The notes under the pieces: generated by a model | Told to the model about the DNA's origin: nothing | Databases searched by the model: none | What the model saw: the letters and a program-made list of their open reading frames with translations, nothing else | Shown: positions 31,118 to 41,249 of the stretch, piece after piece | How the letters are laid out: each line of letters opens with the position of its first letter | How positions within the stretch are numbered: the first letter of the stretch is position 1 | Assembly: GCF_024139115.2 (NCBI RefSeq) | Contig: NW_026942475.1 | Coordinates: 62,001 to 126,000 of the forward strand | Length of the DNA: 64,000 nucleotides | Source of the DNA: Armigeres subalbatus | Taxonomy: Eukaryota > Arthropoda > Insecta > Diptera > Culicidae | Direction of reading: 5' to 3' | Made by a program: the position numbers and the translations under genes

Positions 31118-31299
31118 CTCGCTTATGCCCTAATTTGTCTTTTGGTTATTTCGTCACTTAGCACTTTAGGGCACGCGAATAAAAGCAATTTTTCGCGGCA
31201 CTGCCGCAATTTCACACGTAATTAATTGTTTTTTTAATCACTGCACGGCAGAAACAAACCACTCCGGTCACCACTACATCACCGAATGAATCATATACA
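31118..31299 (-). other. 5' UTR of the CR1-like LINE and junction with R1 family 2
   Basis: Non-coding minus-strand leader of the LINE. At about 31290-31320 the RT of R1 family 2 copy B1 stops just after its F-A-D-D-V motif and a GATGTAGT-rich stretch begins, with GATGTAGTGATGTAGTGATG repeats. The LINE therefore inserted into that RT gene. Confidence 0.7.
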
Positions 31300-31302
31300 T
31301 CA

Positions 31303-33324
31303 CTACATCACTACATCATCCGCGAATCCGTAAATCTTTACACCTTTGGGCAACTTCAGCATCAGCACCCCGTCGTACATCACAATCCATAACGTCGGGC
31401 CTAGTATGGACCCTTGTGGAACGCCCGCCGTAACCCTGATCGACTTCTGCCCCGAGTTCGTGTCGTAAACCAGAATCCGGTTCAGGAAGTAGCTCCTAAG
31501 GATCTTACACAGGAAGTCGGGGATTCGCATTCCATGCAGCGCTGCGGCGATGGCCTCCCAGCTGGCACTATTGAACGCGTTTTTGACGTCAATCGTCACT
31601 ACCGCGCAGAACCGATTGCCGCTCCTCTTCTTCTTGGACGCCCTATCTGCAATTTCAATGACTGCCCCGATTGCATCCACCGTCGAACTACCTTTTCGGA
31701 ATCTGAACTGCTTTTCCGCTAAGCCAGCCTCCCCCTCCGTGAACTGTGTAAGCCTATTAAGGATAACCATTTCCAGTGTATCCCCAGTGTATCCAGCAGA
31801 CATATGGGTCTATACGATGCTGGATTCCCCGGCGGTTTTCCTGGTTTCGGCAGCAGCACCAGTTTCTGGATCTTCCATGTGTCCGGAAAATTACCGTCTA
31901 CTAAACACTTCTGCAGCACCATCCTGAACAGATCCGGGAACGCCAAAATCGCGGATTTTAGAGCCACATTTGGAATTCCATCCGGACCCGGAGCTTTTTT
32001 CATCTTTAAACCTTTCGCCACTGATAATAGCTCGTCATTGGTGACTTGCATACCTGCAGCGGTTACTAGGTCTTCATCTTCGTACGGCGTACGCGGCCAC
32101 GTCGTAGAACCATGCTGCGGGAAAAGACCGTCCACGATGATCTTCAGCTTGTCCGGACACATTTCGGCTGGCGTCGCTGGATCCCTGATCTTCTTTGTCA
32201 TAACTCGATAAGCGTTACCCCGAGGATCAGCGTCAGCTTCCCGGCACAATTCCTTGAATCAGTTAGACTTGCTGATTTGGATCGCTCGTTTGAAAGCCGC
32301 TCTAGCTTCATGGAAAACTATCTTCCGCTCCTCTCTGACCATTTCAGACCGTGCCCTCTGAACGTGTCTCCTAGCTCTGAGACAGGCAGCGCGAAGGTTG
32401 GCAAGATTTTCTTTCCACCAGTAACTTGGCCGCCGGCTATTCGTTGGCTCCAATTTCCCCGGCATCGTCGCATCGCAAGCCCTCGCTAGCGTTTCCGTCA
32501 GCTGGTCTGCGTCAAGGTTTGTAGCGTCACTATCCGCTCGATAAGTGCTTCGATAAAAAGATCCTTATCGAAGTCCTTCGTCTTCCATCTTTGCCAACTA
32601 GACCTTATCTCCCGTCGTACCGTCGGAGTTTGCGTTCCAACACTATATCGGATCGCCTGGTGATCGCTATGGGTATGTTCTTCACAAACTCTCCAGTTCA
32701 TGTTCCTCGCCATCGACGGACTGCAGAACGTGACATCGATGATGGACTCCCTGCCATCTCTGCGGAATGTACTAACGGTACCTTCGTTGCCCAATCTTAC
32801 TTCCAGCTTAGCCAGCGCCTCCAGCAAACTGTAACCTCTGGCGTTAGTCAGTCTGCTTCCCCAATCCACTGCCCAAGCATTGAAATCGCCTCCGATGATC
32901 ACTGGTTTTCGGCCGATCAGCTTCTCCGTGAGTGAGTCCAGCATCCGGTTATACTGCTCCAAAGTCCACCTTGGGGGTGCGTAACAGCTACACACAAAGA
33001 TCCCTTTAATTTTGGCGATTACGAAACCCTCGCTTGAACTGTCTACCACCTCTTGGATAGGAAATCTGCCCATCACTTGGATAGCCGCAATCCCCGTAGC
33101 ATCCACCACCCAATTGCCGTTGTCAGAAGGAATCCGGTATGTGCCACGCCGCACATTGCTTCTGTTGTCGACTGCCACAACAGCTGCTGTGCGGTGTCGC
33201 AATGGTTGAGATTCAACTGGATGATCTCCATTAATCTCGGCCCGCTATCGCCTTCTTGTAGGCAGGGCATTGGAAGCCACCCGTCATGTGGTCGTTTCCA
33301 TCCTCCGGTTTGCAGAGCAGGCAT
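31303..33324 (-). pseudogene. R1 family 2 ORF2 (endonuclease and RT), copy B1
   Basis: It begins at ATG 33324 or, more likely, at M-E-I-I-Q-L-N-L-N-H near 33228, overlapping the ORF1 end. A small deletion near 33145 (absent in B2) shifts the frame. The endonuclease follows, with G-G-D-F-N-A-W, S-I-I-D-V-T-F and S-D-H-Q-A-I. Further frame breaks lie near 32500 and 32255. RT motifs A-P-G-P-D-G-I-P, R-P-I-C-L-L-D-T, T-I-D-V-K-N-A-F, G-V-P-Q-G-S-I and F-A-D-D-V are present in pieces. A deletion near 31770-31800 removes the region after L-L-D-T. R1-clade ORF2 lacks RNase H. Confidence 0.85.
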
Positions 33325-34724
33325 CTTGGTTGCCTCGTGCAGTCCCTAGCAACGTGTCCTTCTCCACCACATTTCCTACAAAGACCGGATCTGTCTGGGC
33401 CACTGCAGTTTCGCGCCTGGTGTCCAAATGCCATACATTTGAAGCATCGCTCCATCTGCTTGGTGATTCGTGGAGCGAATCTCAACGGGCACATCGACCA
33501 TCCTACTTTCACCTTGCCCGCCTCCACCATTTTGTTGGCAGCCTCTGCTGGTAGTCGTATCGCTGCTACTTGTGTGCCACCGTACGCTCTCCTCAGTCGA
33601 ATCGTCATTTGCACTTCCCCTAGCTTGCATTGTGAGACCAGTGCATCCCTCAGTTCGTCTTCCGTCGTGATCTCGTCCATGTCTCTGCACTCGACCACTG
33701 CTTCCTGCGTTAGAGCTCTTACGTTACCGTCACTGCCCAATGAGTTGGCAATGAGCTCCCGGAAGGCCGAGCTCTTGATCGTGGGATCCTTCTTCAGCTC
33801 GAACAGCAACTCCCCCTTCTGGGTACGCCTAGTTCTCACCACTTTCTCACCCAAGTCTCTTAGCTCCGGGTCCTCTCTCACCTTCTTCAGGATCGCTGCG
33901 TACGACGTTTTATCGCTCGCTTCTACGATCAGGGCATTCCCTTTAACTTTCTCCCGAGGAGAACGACGTTTTTCTTTTATCTTCTGTTCCTTCCTCTTTT
34001 CTATATTCTCCTTCTGCTTCTTCCTCTTCTCCCGCTGACTTTCCACGGTCTGCCACTCACCACCTTTGACGCGTTACTTCAGCACGCTGGCAAAGTCCTG
34101 CACATTCCGTTGTTTTTTCGTCACTTCCTGCTCTTCAGGCGAGTCCCTTCCTAGCTTTTCCGTGCGAGCGATTCGGGGACTTTTAGGTGCCTGCTGTGTC
34201 TCAACTGCTGCATGCTCCGCAGCTTCTTTCAGCACCATTTCAGCTGCTTCCGCTCTTCTTTTGAGCGCGTTCTGTTAGGGGCTCGGCAGCTTTAACGGCG
34301 GACTTGATGCTCGTCACTAGAAGCTTGATCTTTGTGTGAACACTGTGCTTTTCCTTCACGAAGTCATAAAGCTCGATAACTCGCTTCCGCACCTTCATCA
34401 GGTTGGACCTCCCAAGATGTAGCTCCTCCTGAGTAGCACTATTTTCCGATTTTGGGGTGGACACCCTATTCCCGGGTCCTAGCTCCTGTTGGCCTGCCTG
34501 GTTCTCAGCAGTCTTAGGTACTTGCTACTGCTGCCTGCAACATCACTGGAGATCGCTGCACCTTCCCACTTTTTACGAAAACATTCGCTCCGCCGGCTCC
34601 TTCGTTGCTTTCTTGTATTTTCTTCCATGGTAAAAGGGTTCTCCCTCCGGGTCGTTATCTCTACCTGTTGTAGATAGTCGCCTTTTGTGACCCCATGGGT
34701 GCCTTTGTAAACAGTGAGGTCCAT
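33231..34724 (-). pseudogene. R1 family 2 ORF1, copy B1
   Basis: It starts M-D-L-T-V-Y-K-G-T-H-G at 34724, the same as in B2. Frameshifts near 34480, 34240 and 34050 split the N-terminal third. From 34046 to 33231 the frame is open: a very basic K/R/E region, a conserved ORF1 core, and three CCHC-type knuckles (C-F-K-C-M-A-F-G-H, C-R-K-C-G-G-E-G-H, C-L-L-C). It is an RNA-binding protein of the LINE particle. The C-terminal half looks undamaged. Confidence 0.82.
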
Positions 34725-35229
34725 GCAAGGGTTGACTCCGGTGCCTTATAGCACCGTGTTCAGAGCCGGATCGGCGTAAATCAGGAATGGTGCATCTGAA
34801 CCTACTACCCACCGGTATAGGTGACAGGTTTTGAGCGTTACCGGAGGCCTGCCAGGTTGTTTATCGGGACGGAGGCAGACGAACCATTAGCCTGCTTGCC
34901 ATTTCAAAGAGATGTCACTCTTTTTTACTCAGGAAACAGAATAGTTCGACTGTCAGCCCATATACGCCTAGTCCTATCCATAACCGAGAATCGACCAATG
35001 TCGTTTGCCGTGACCAGTATACCATAATCAGGATCTTACTGGTGTGAATCCTGATGTGCCGGTTGGCACTCCTCTTGGGCTTGTGTGCTTTGAGCGGCGC
35101 ACGGTCGCTTTGATAGGGCCTGCTTGCAGACACTTGCAGCTTTTTATAGAGGATCAACAGAGCCCACTGTCAAACCCCACCACATCCTAAACAGGCCCCC
35201 TAACTCGCAGTGGCCATGAGGAGGGGTCG
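34725..35229 (-). promoter_or_regulatory. 5' UTR of R1 family 2, copy B1
   Basis: Non-coding leader beginning GACCCCTCCTCATGGCCACT next to (AC)n. It is shared with the copy B2 leader apart from a segment of about 200-260 bp near 34800-34990 that B2 lacks. Confidence 0.7.
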
Positions 35230-35253
35230 TGTGTGTGTGTGTGTGTGGGTGTG
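35230..35253. repeat. (GT)n / (AC)n tract between two R1 elements
   Basis: About 24 bp with one GGG interruption. On the minus strand it separates the poly(A) of family 1 copy 2 from the 5' end of family 2 B1. Confidence 0.9.
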
Positions 35254-35632
35254 TTTTTTTTTTCTTCCTAAACAATGGAGGGGAATCTGCTCAACAGACA
35301 TCCTGGGTTGACCAGGAAGTGCGAGGTTAGGGATCACCGAGGGAGGCAGGACTACATCCCCGACCCGCTAAACCGTTTCCATTGCCGCCAAGCCCATAGT
35401 CCCTTCGGTACAACCAGAAAGTAATGCTTCAAAAGGCGGTCCGTTGCGCAACGCACTCTCGAGGTTAGCTACGTGTCCTTGCAGCACCGAACATCGTAAC
35501 TCGCTTTTTTAGAAGAACACCATGGTATCGTGCCAGCGCGTTGCCGGCTTTCCAGGTGGCCTTACCACGCCCTATGTCCTCGGAAGGTGGGAAGGGTCGA
35601 CTTCGCGCCTGCTTCCCTCTGCACGACTGGTA

Positions 35633-36208
35633 TCAAGAATGATGATGCCGCGTGCACCCCAAATTGATCTTTCTGCGATAGGGCCTATTTGCCAGCACAC
35701 AGAGGGACTTGCCGACGCGAGGCCTACGCCTGCCCCAGCCTTGACGAGGACCATTTTCCGTCCTCGGGCTCGGAACCCGCCCGATTGACCGACGCCGCGA
35801 AAGCGACGATACCATGTTGTTCTTCGCGCGGCCACTTGTTCGATAAAAGGATCGAGTTCGACCACAGAGCATGACCACCGGTATGACCCATGAAGCCGAC
35901 TCCGATCCCTTGGACCACCTCTTATTCGCGCCTGAACTAGCCATCCTTGAGTCCACGCGCCACCTTCTGTGTAGCTCCGAGACGATTTGGGCGATAGCCG
36001 ATAAAACGGCGTTCCAGCCAACTTCATCTTTACACATCCTCCGAACTAGGTTGTCCAGGGTAGTGTCCAGACCACATGTGGCAAGCATGTGGTCACGCAT
36101 TGCGCGAAAACGTGAGCACACGAACAACACGTGTTCCGCCGTTTCCTCTAAACCTGCGCACACCAAACACTCGGGCGAGGCCGAGCAAGCCAGCTGCGTT
36201 ACCTGCAC
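35633..36208 (-). pseudogene. R1 family 1 ORF2 deletion product, copy 2
   Basis: A 191-codon frame opens with the normal ORF2 start (M-Q-V-T-Q), overlaps the ORF1 end by a few bases, then goes directly to the C-terminal C-L-V-C...H-V-L-F-V-C-S region. Endonuclease and RT are missing. The frame is intact across the deletion and through the 3' region. A small fusion protein could be made from it, but function is unknown. Confidence 0.75.
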
Positions 36209-37053
36209 TTTGATTTTGCAGCACGCTTAAACGCCGGGCACTTCACAGCTTTGCTGGAACAAATCAAACAATTGGGAGGGTTCGTGCAGCATTGTGCCTT
36301 ATGTCCCTCCAATCCGCAGCGTCGGCAAAGATTGCTTCTGCCAGGGCCTTTGCAGTCCCATTGCTTGTGCCCCGGTTCCAGGCACTTGAAGCAAACTTTG
36401 GGTTGCTCGTATATGCGCACAGGGCATACCGACCATCCCACTTTGACGCTCCCTAACTTGACTACCTTGGAGGCGTCCGCTGCAGATAGCCGAACCAATG
36501 CTACCTGCGTCCCTGCCGGACCTTTCCAAAGCCGAACGGCTGCGGTGGGCGTCTCCACTTCACACTGTCGCCGCAGTGCCGTGACGAGCTCTTCGACTTC
36601 AGTGATCTCGTCCAGGTCTTTAACCCTTAGATTCACCTCCGTCGTGAGTGCCCTCACCTTGACCGTCTCGCCTAGGACCTCCTCCGCCAACTTCTTGTAG
36701 GCGGCGCCCTTTTGCGAGACGCCCCGCTTCAGCTCGAGTATCATCTCGCCCATCCGGGTACGTCTTATTCGACGTACGTCAGCGCCGAGTTCACCGAGCT
36801 TGACGTCACTCCTCATCGCCTTCAAAACATCCGAGTACTTAGCCTCGTCCGCCGTGATGACTAGGGCATCGCCCCTGGAGCGATTGGCGCCTACCCTAGA
36901 CTTCTTGCTACCCTCATTCGCCTGGGCCTTTTTTCGGCCCTTGACGTCTTCGGTTTCCTCTTGTTCTTGACCAGGGTCCAGGAGGCGTCATCCCCCTCTA
37001 TTTCCCTGGTCTGGTGCGGCTGAGAACTTTCAGCCTGCCGTAACCCCTTAACA
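36199..37053 (-). pseudogene. R1 family 1 ORF1, copy 2
   Basis: It enters at G-L-R-Q-A-E-S-S near 37035. A frameshift near 36895 precedes a clean 208-codon frame, 36825-36199, which includes the ORF1 core (L-G-E-L-G, R-R-I-R-R-T-R) and knuckles C-F-K-C-L-E-P-G-H, C-R-R-C-G-L-E-G-H and C-L-I-C. It is close to family 3 ORF1 in this core. The N-terminus is absent. Confidence 0.82.
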
Positions 37054-37258
37054 CTGCTCACTGTGCTGGATTTTTCTCTAAACCGACGCTTACTTGCTGG
37101 TCCCTTCTCCATCGACTTCGCTCTGCGATGTTGTCCGCCCATTCTCCTACATTCAGGCAGGCATTCTCCTACGTGCCTCCGCAAACCTCGGGCAGTCGAA
37201 TATCACGTGCTCTGGAGTCTCCTCTACGTTGATACACGCCGGGCAGAATGGCGATGAC

Positions 37259-38432
37259 TAGAGGTGGTGGAAATTCGCGGCAAAATTTTCAAAATTTCGC
37301 GGACAGCCAATTCAGAAAATTTGAAAATTCGCGGCAATTTCGCGGTAAATTATATTTCGGTCCAAAAAAAAAAAAAGACAATGTAGATTCCATATTTATT
37401 TAAATTGTTACGGTTTTTAATTTCAAATTATTTTTTTTATTATTTCTTTGCATTACTGGTCAAAAGCACTTGGTTGGCCAAATTTTTTTCCGTCAACTTT
37501 TGGCGCTGGGAAGTTGATTAAATTGTACTGGCTGACACTACGTTCAGCATCACCGAGTTTACAGGAATAGACAGATATTTCACCGCTATAAGAGCTGAGG
37601 AAAGTGGTCTCGGTTTGCAAACCAAAACGTGAGTGGATCGACCGTAATGGCATGTTCGTAGGCCGATAGTTCATCCTGTATCATAGACTTGTTGATTGCA
37701 CATTGAGAAATTTCATCGAACAGGTCATCAACAGACAAAAACTTCGCTAGCTGCGAAACCAGTAGTCGGACCGATCGTAAAAACTTTAAACCCGGTTGGC
37801 AGGATCGCGTGGTAGGTATTGAGTTCACCCAGGTTTTTTTACAAGGTTGGAATTCATTAATTTCTCGGTTAACCTGAATTTTCAAAGCTTTTTAAATTCC
37901 CCCTGAATTTTCTTGTGAATTTTTTCATGGGGTTAACTCATTGTTTCATTGACGCTGAAGGTCTTAAACGACTAAAACCAAACCGTGTAAAAAAAACCTG
38001 GGTGTAGTATTGCTTCATTTTATTTCGACGATTCGGTCAAATTGATTTTTTTCCGTCAAACAATTTTATTGGTGCAATCGATTAATTCTCTTATTTAGGA
38101 TAAACTTTCCTAAAAAATCCATATTTTTTACGTCTCTAATAATTTTTAAAATTTGGAATAAAAACAAAATTGTTTTTCAATTTAATTTTAGCTCAACATT
38201 CGACCAATTTCGGACTTTGCACTTAAAAAAATCGGGACTTCAAACAATGCGTTGTTTGTCGAGTTGGTATTGACTAGGTAAAGAAATCGACTGAGGTAAT
38301 AGATTGGAATAAAATTATTGACGGGAAAGGTTGATTTCGCGTTTTTTCGCGAAAATGTTTAAATTTCGCGGCTAACATCAAATTTCGCGGATTTCGCGGC
38401 TTCCGCGAAATCGCGAATTTCCACCACCCCTA
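37259..38432. mobile_element. 1174-bp non-autonomous hAT element
   Basis: The 8-bp target GCGATGAC is duplicated at 37251-37258 and 38433-38440, the hAT hallmark. The ends TAGAGGTGGTGGAAATTCGC and (reverse complement) TAGGGGTGGTGGAAATTCGC are TIRs of about 21 bp with one mismatch. Subterminal TTCGCGG motifs recur at both ends (about 37275-37345 and 38335-38415), as hAT transposases often bind. The interior has no transposase. Excision would rejoin the R1 ORF2 Cys/His region. Confidence 0.9.
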
Positions 38433-38440
38433 GCGATGAC

Positions 38441-41249
38441 GCATGGCCACACCGGTGCAAATATTGGCGGAAACAACAGTGTCCGGACAGGAACTGTGTG
38501 ATGTGAAAGTTCACCTCACCATGCTCCCTGTTCACCCACGTCGACACATTGGGGATGAGCCGATGGGTCCACCTTCCATTATCCGCATTGTCCCACTCCT
38601 GCTGCCACTTCACCATAGAGTCCAGTCTCACCGCCTTCCTCACATTCCTGGTATCCCTCCGTTGGTAGCACTCGATGTCCTCTGCTAGGGTTATGCAAAC
38701 TGGAATCATCCCTGCGATAACGCAAACTGCCTCCGACGAAATAGTTCGGTACGCACTCGCGACTCGAATGGCCATAAGGCGAAACACGCTATTCAGCTTC
38801 CTCCGGTTACGTTTCGTCTTGAGCGCAGCTCCCCAAGCTGGAACTCCGTACCTTAGTATCGAGGATGATACTGACGCAAGAAGACGCCTACTGCTGCCTT
38901 TCGGACCGCCGACGTTCGGCATGATCCTTGCTAACGCACTGATCATTCGAGCCGCCTTTTCACAGGAATAGTCCACGTGGGTGTTGAAGTTCAACCGGTC
39001 ATCAATCATCACACCTAGATGTCTCAGAGTCCGCACCGACGGGATGTCGTGCCCTCCGATGGTAATCTGCATCCGCTGGATTACTTTGTAGTTGCTGACC
39101 AGCATCACTTCCGTTTTGTGATGAGCCAGCTGCAGCTTGACTCCATTTATCCAGGTTTCTACAGCGTCGGTCGCTTCTGCCACCAGCATTTCCACCTCCT
39201 CCAGTGACTCACCGGTTATCGTTAGGACGACATCATCCGCGAATCCGTAAATCTTTACACCTTTGGGCAACTTCAGCATCAGCACCCCGTTGTACATCAC
39301 ATTCCATAACGTCGGGCCTAGTATGGACCCTTGTGGAACGCCCGCCGTAACCCTGATCGACTTCTGCCCCGAGTTCGTGTCGTAAACCAGAATCCGGTTC
39401 AGGAAGTAGCTCCTAAGGATTTTACACAGGTAGTCGGGGATTCGCATTCCATACAGCGCTGCGGCGATGGCCTCCCAGCTGGCACTATTGAACGCGTTTT
39501 TGACGTCAATCGTCACTACCGCGCAGAACCGATTGCCGCTCCTCTTCTTCTTGGACGCCCTCTCTGCATCTTCAATGACTGTCCGGATTGCATCCACAGT
39601 CGATCTGCCTTTGCGGAATCCGAACTGTTTTTCCGATAAGCCAGTCTCACCCTCCGTTAACTGTGTAAGCCTATTAAGGATAACCCTTTCCGGAAGCTTC
39701 CCCAGTGTATCCAGCAGACATATGGGCCTATACGATGCTGGATTCCCCGGCGGTTTTCCTGGTTTCGGCAGCAGCACCAGTTTCTGGATCTTCCATGTGT
39801 CCGGAAAATTACCGTCTACTAAACACTTCTGCAGCGCCATCCTGAACAGATCCGGGAACGCCAAAATCGCGGATTTTAGAGCCACATTTGGAATTCCATC
39901 CGGACCCGGAGCTTTTTTCATCTTCAAACCTTTCGCCACTGATAATAGCTCGTCATTGGTGACTTGCATACCTGCAGCGGTTACTCGGTCTTCATCTTCG
40001 TACGGCGTACGCGGCCACGTAGTAGAACCATGCTGCGGGAAAAGACCGTCCACGATGATCTTCAGCTTGTCCGGACACATTTCGGCTGGCGTCGCTGGAC
40101 CCCTGATCTTCTTTGTCACAACTCGATAAGCGTTACCCCAAGGATCAGCGTCAGCTTCCCGGCACAATTCCTTGAAGCAGTTAGACTTGCTGATTTGGAT
40201 CGCCCGTTTGAAAGCCGCTCTAGCTTCACGGAAAACTATCTTTCGCTCCTCTCTGACCATTTCAGACCGTGCCCTCTGAACGTGTCTCCTAGCTCTGAGA
40301 TAGGCAGCGCGAAGGTTGGCAAGATTTTCGTTCCACCAGTAACTTGGCCGTCGGCTATTCGTTGGCTCCAATTTCCTCGGCATCGTCGCATCGCAAGCCC
40401 TCGCTAGCGTTTCCGTCAGCTGGTCTGCGTCAAGGTTTGTAGCGTCGCTGTCCACTCGAAGTGCTTAGATAAAAAGATCCTTATCGAAGTCCTTCGTCTT
40501 CCATCTTCGCCAACTAGACCTTATCTCCCGTCGTACCGTCGGCGTTCGCGTTCCAACACTATATCGGATCGCCTGGTGATCGCTATGGGTATATTCTTCA
40601 CAAACTCTCCAGTTCATGTTCCTCGCCATCGACGGACTGCAGAACGTGACATCGATGATGGACTCCCTGCCATCTCTGCGGAATGTACTAACGGTACCTT
40701 CGTTGCACAATCTTACTTCCAGCTTAGCCAGCGCCTCCAGCAAACTGTAACCTCTGGCGTTAGTCAGTCTGCTTCCCCAATCCACTGCCCAAGCATTGAA
40801 ATCGCCTCCGATGATCACTGGTTTTCGGCCGATCAGCTTCTCCGTGAGTGAGTCCAGCATCCGGTTATACTGCTCCAAAGTCCACCTTGGTGTGCGTAAC
40901 AGCTACACACAAAGATCCCGTTAATTTTGGCGATTACGAAACCCTCGTTTGAACTGTCTACCACCTCTTGGATAGGAAATCTGCCCATCACTTGGATAGC
41001 CGCAATCCCCGTAGCATCCGCCACCCAGTTGCCGTTGTCAGAAGGAATCCGGTACGGCTCAGCAATAATTGCCACGTCGCATATTGCTTCTGTTGTCGAC
41101 TGCCACAACAGCTGCTGTGCGGTGTCGCAATGGTTGAGATTCAACTGGATTTCCATTAATCTCGGCCCGCCATCGCCTTCTTGTAGGCAGGGCATTGGAA
41201 GCCACCCGTCATGTGGTCGTTTCCATCCTCCGGTTTGCAGAGTAGGCAT
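38441..41249 (-). pseudogene. R1 family 2 ORF2, copy B2 (best-preserved RT)
   Basis: It starts at ATG 41249 or at M-E-I-Q-L-N-L-N-H-C (about 41157). The endonuclease is broken by a frameshift near 40890 and a stop near 40464. It has G-G-D-F-N-A-W, I-I-D-V-T-F and S-D-H-Q-A-I. From 40455 a frame of about 670 codons covers the linker, RT (A-P-G-P-D-G, T-I-D-V-K-N-A-F, G-V-P-Q-G-S-I, F-A-D-D-V-V) and thumb, down to the C-terminal H-R-C-G-H, where the hAT element interrupts it. The C-x2-C...H-x4-C end resumes past the hAT at about 37250-37180. There is no RNase H domain, as usual for R1-clade ORF2. Confidence 0.88.

Larger units (their letters stand above)
31300..35229 (-). mobile_element. R1-clade LINE family 2, copy B1 (3'-interrupted)
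   Basis: Its 5' end is at (AC)n (35230-35253) and lacks the first ~35 bases of the shared 5' block. It has a 5' UTR, ORF1, and ORF2 through the RT F-A-D-D motif, where the CR1-like LINE interrupts it. The rest of ORF2 is not found in the window. It matches copy B2 closely along its length. Confidence 0.88.
35254..37053 (-). mobile_element. R1-clade LINE family 1, copy 2 (5'-truncated deletion derivative)
   Basis: Minus-strand copy ending in poly(A) (T-run 35254-35263) and (AC)n. Its 5' end lies inside ORF1 at about 37053, fused directly to the ORF2 tail of family 2 B2 without an (AC)n. It has the same internal deletion as copy 1: the ORF1 end and ORF2 start run straight into the ORF2 C-terminal region (bases about 36190-36205). 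The rest of ORF1, lost in copy 1, is present here. Confidence 0.87.

Noticed and set aside
31550..32489. Plus-strand frames opposite R1 ORF2 (also 33286-34038, 39467-40407, 46897-47472)
   Set aside because: Shadows of the minus-strand RT and ORF1, which show the recognised motifs.
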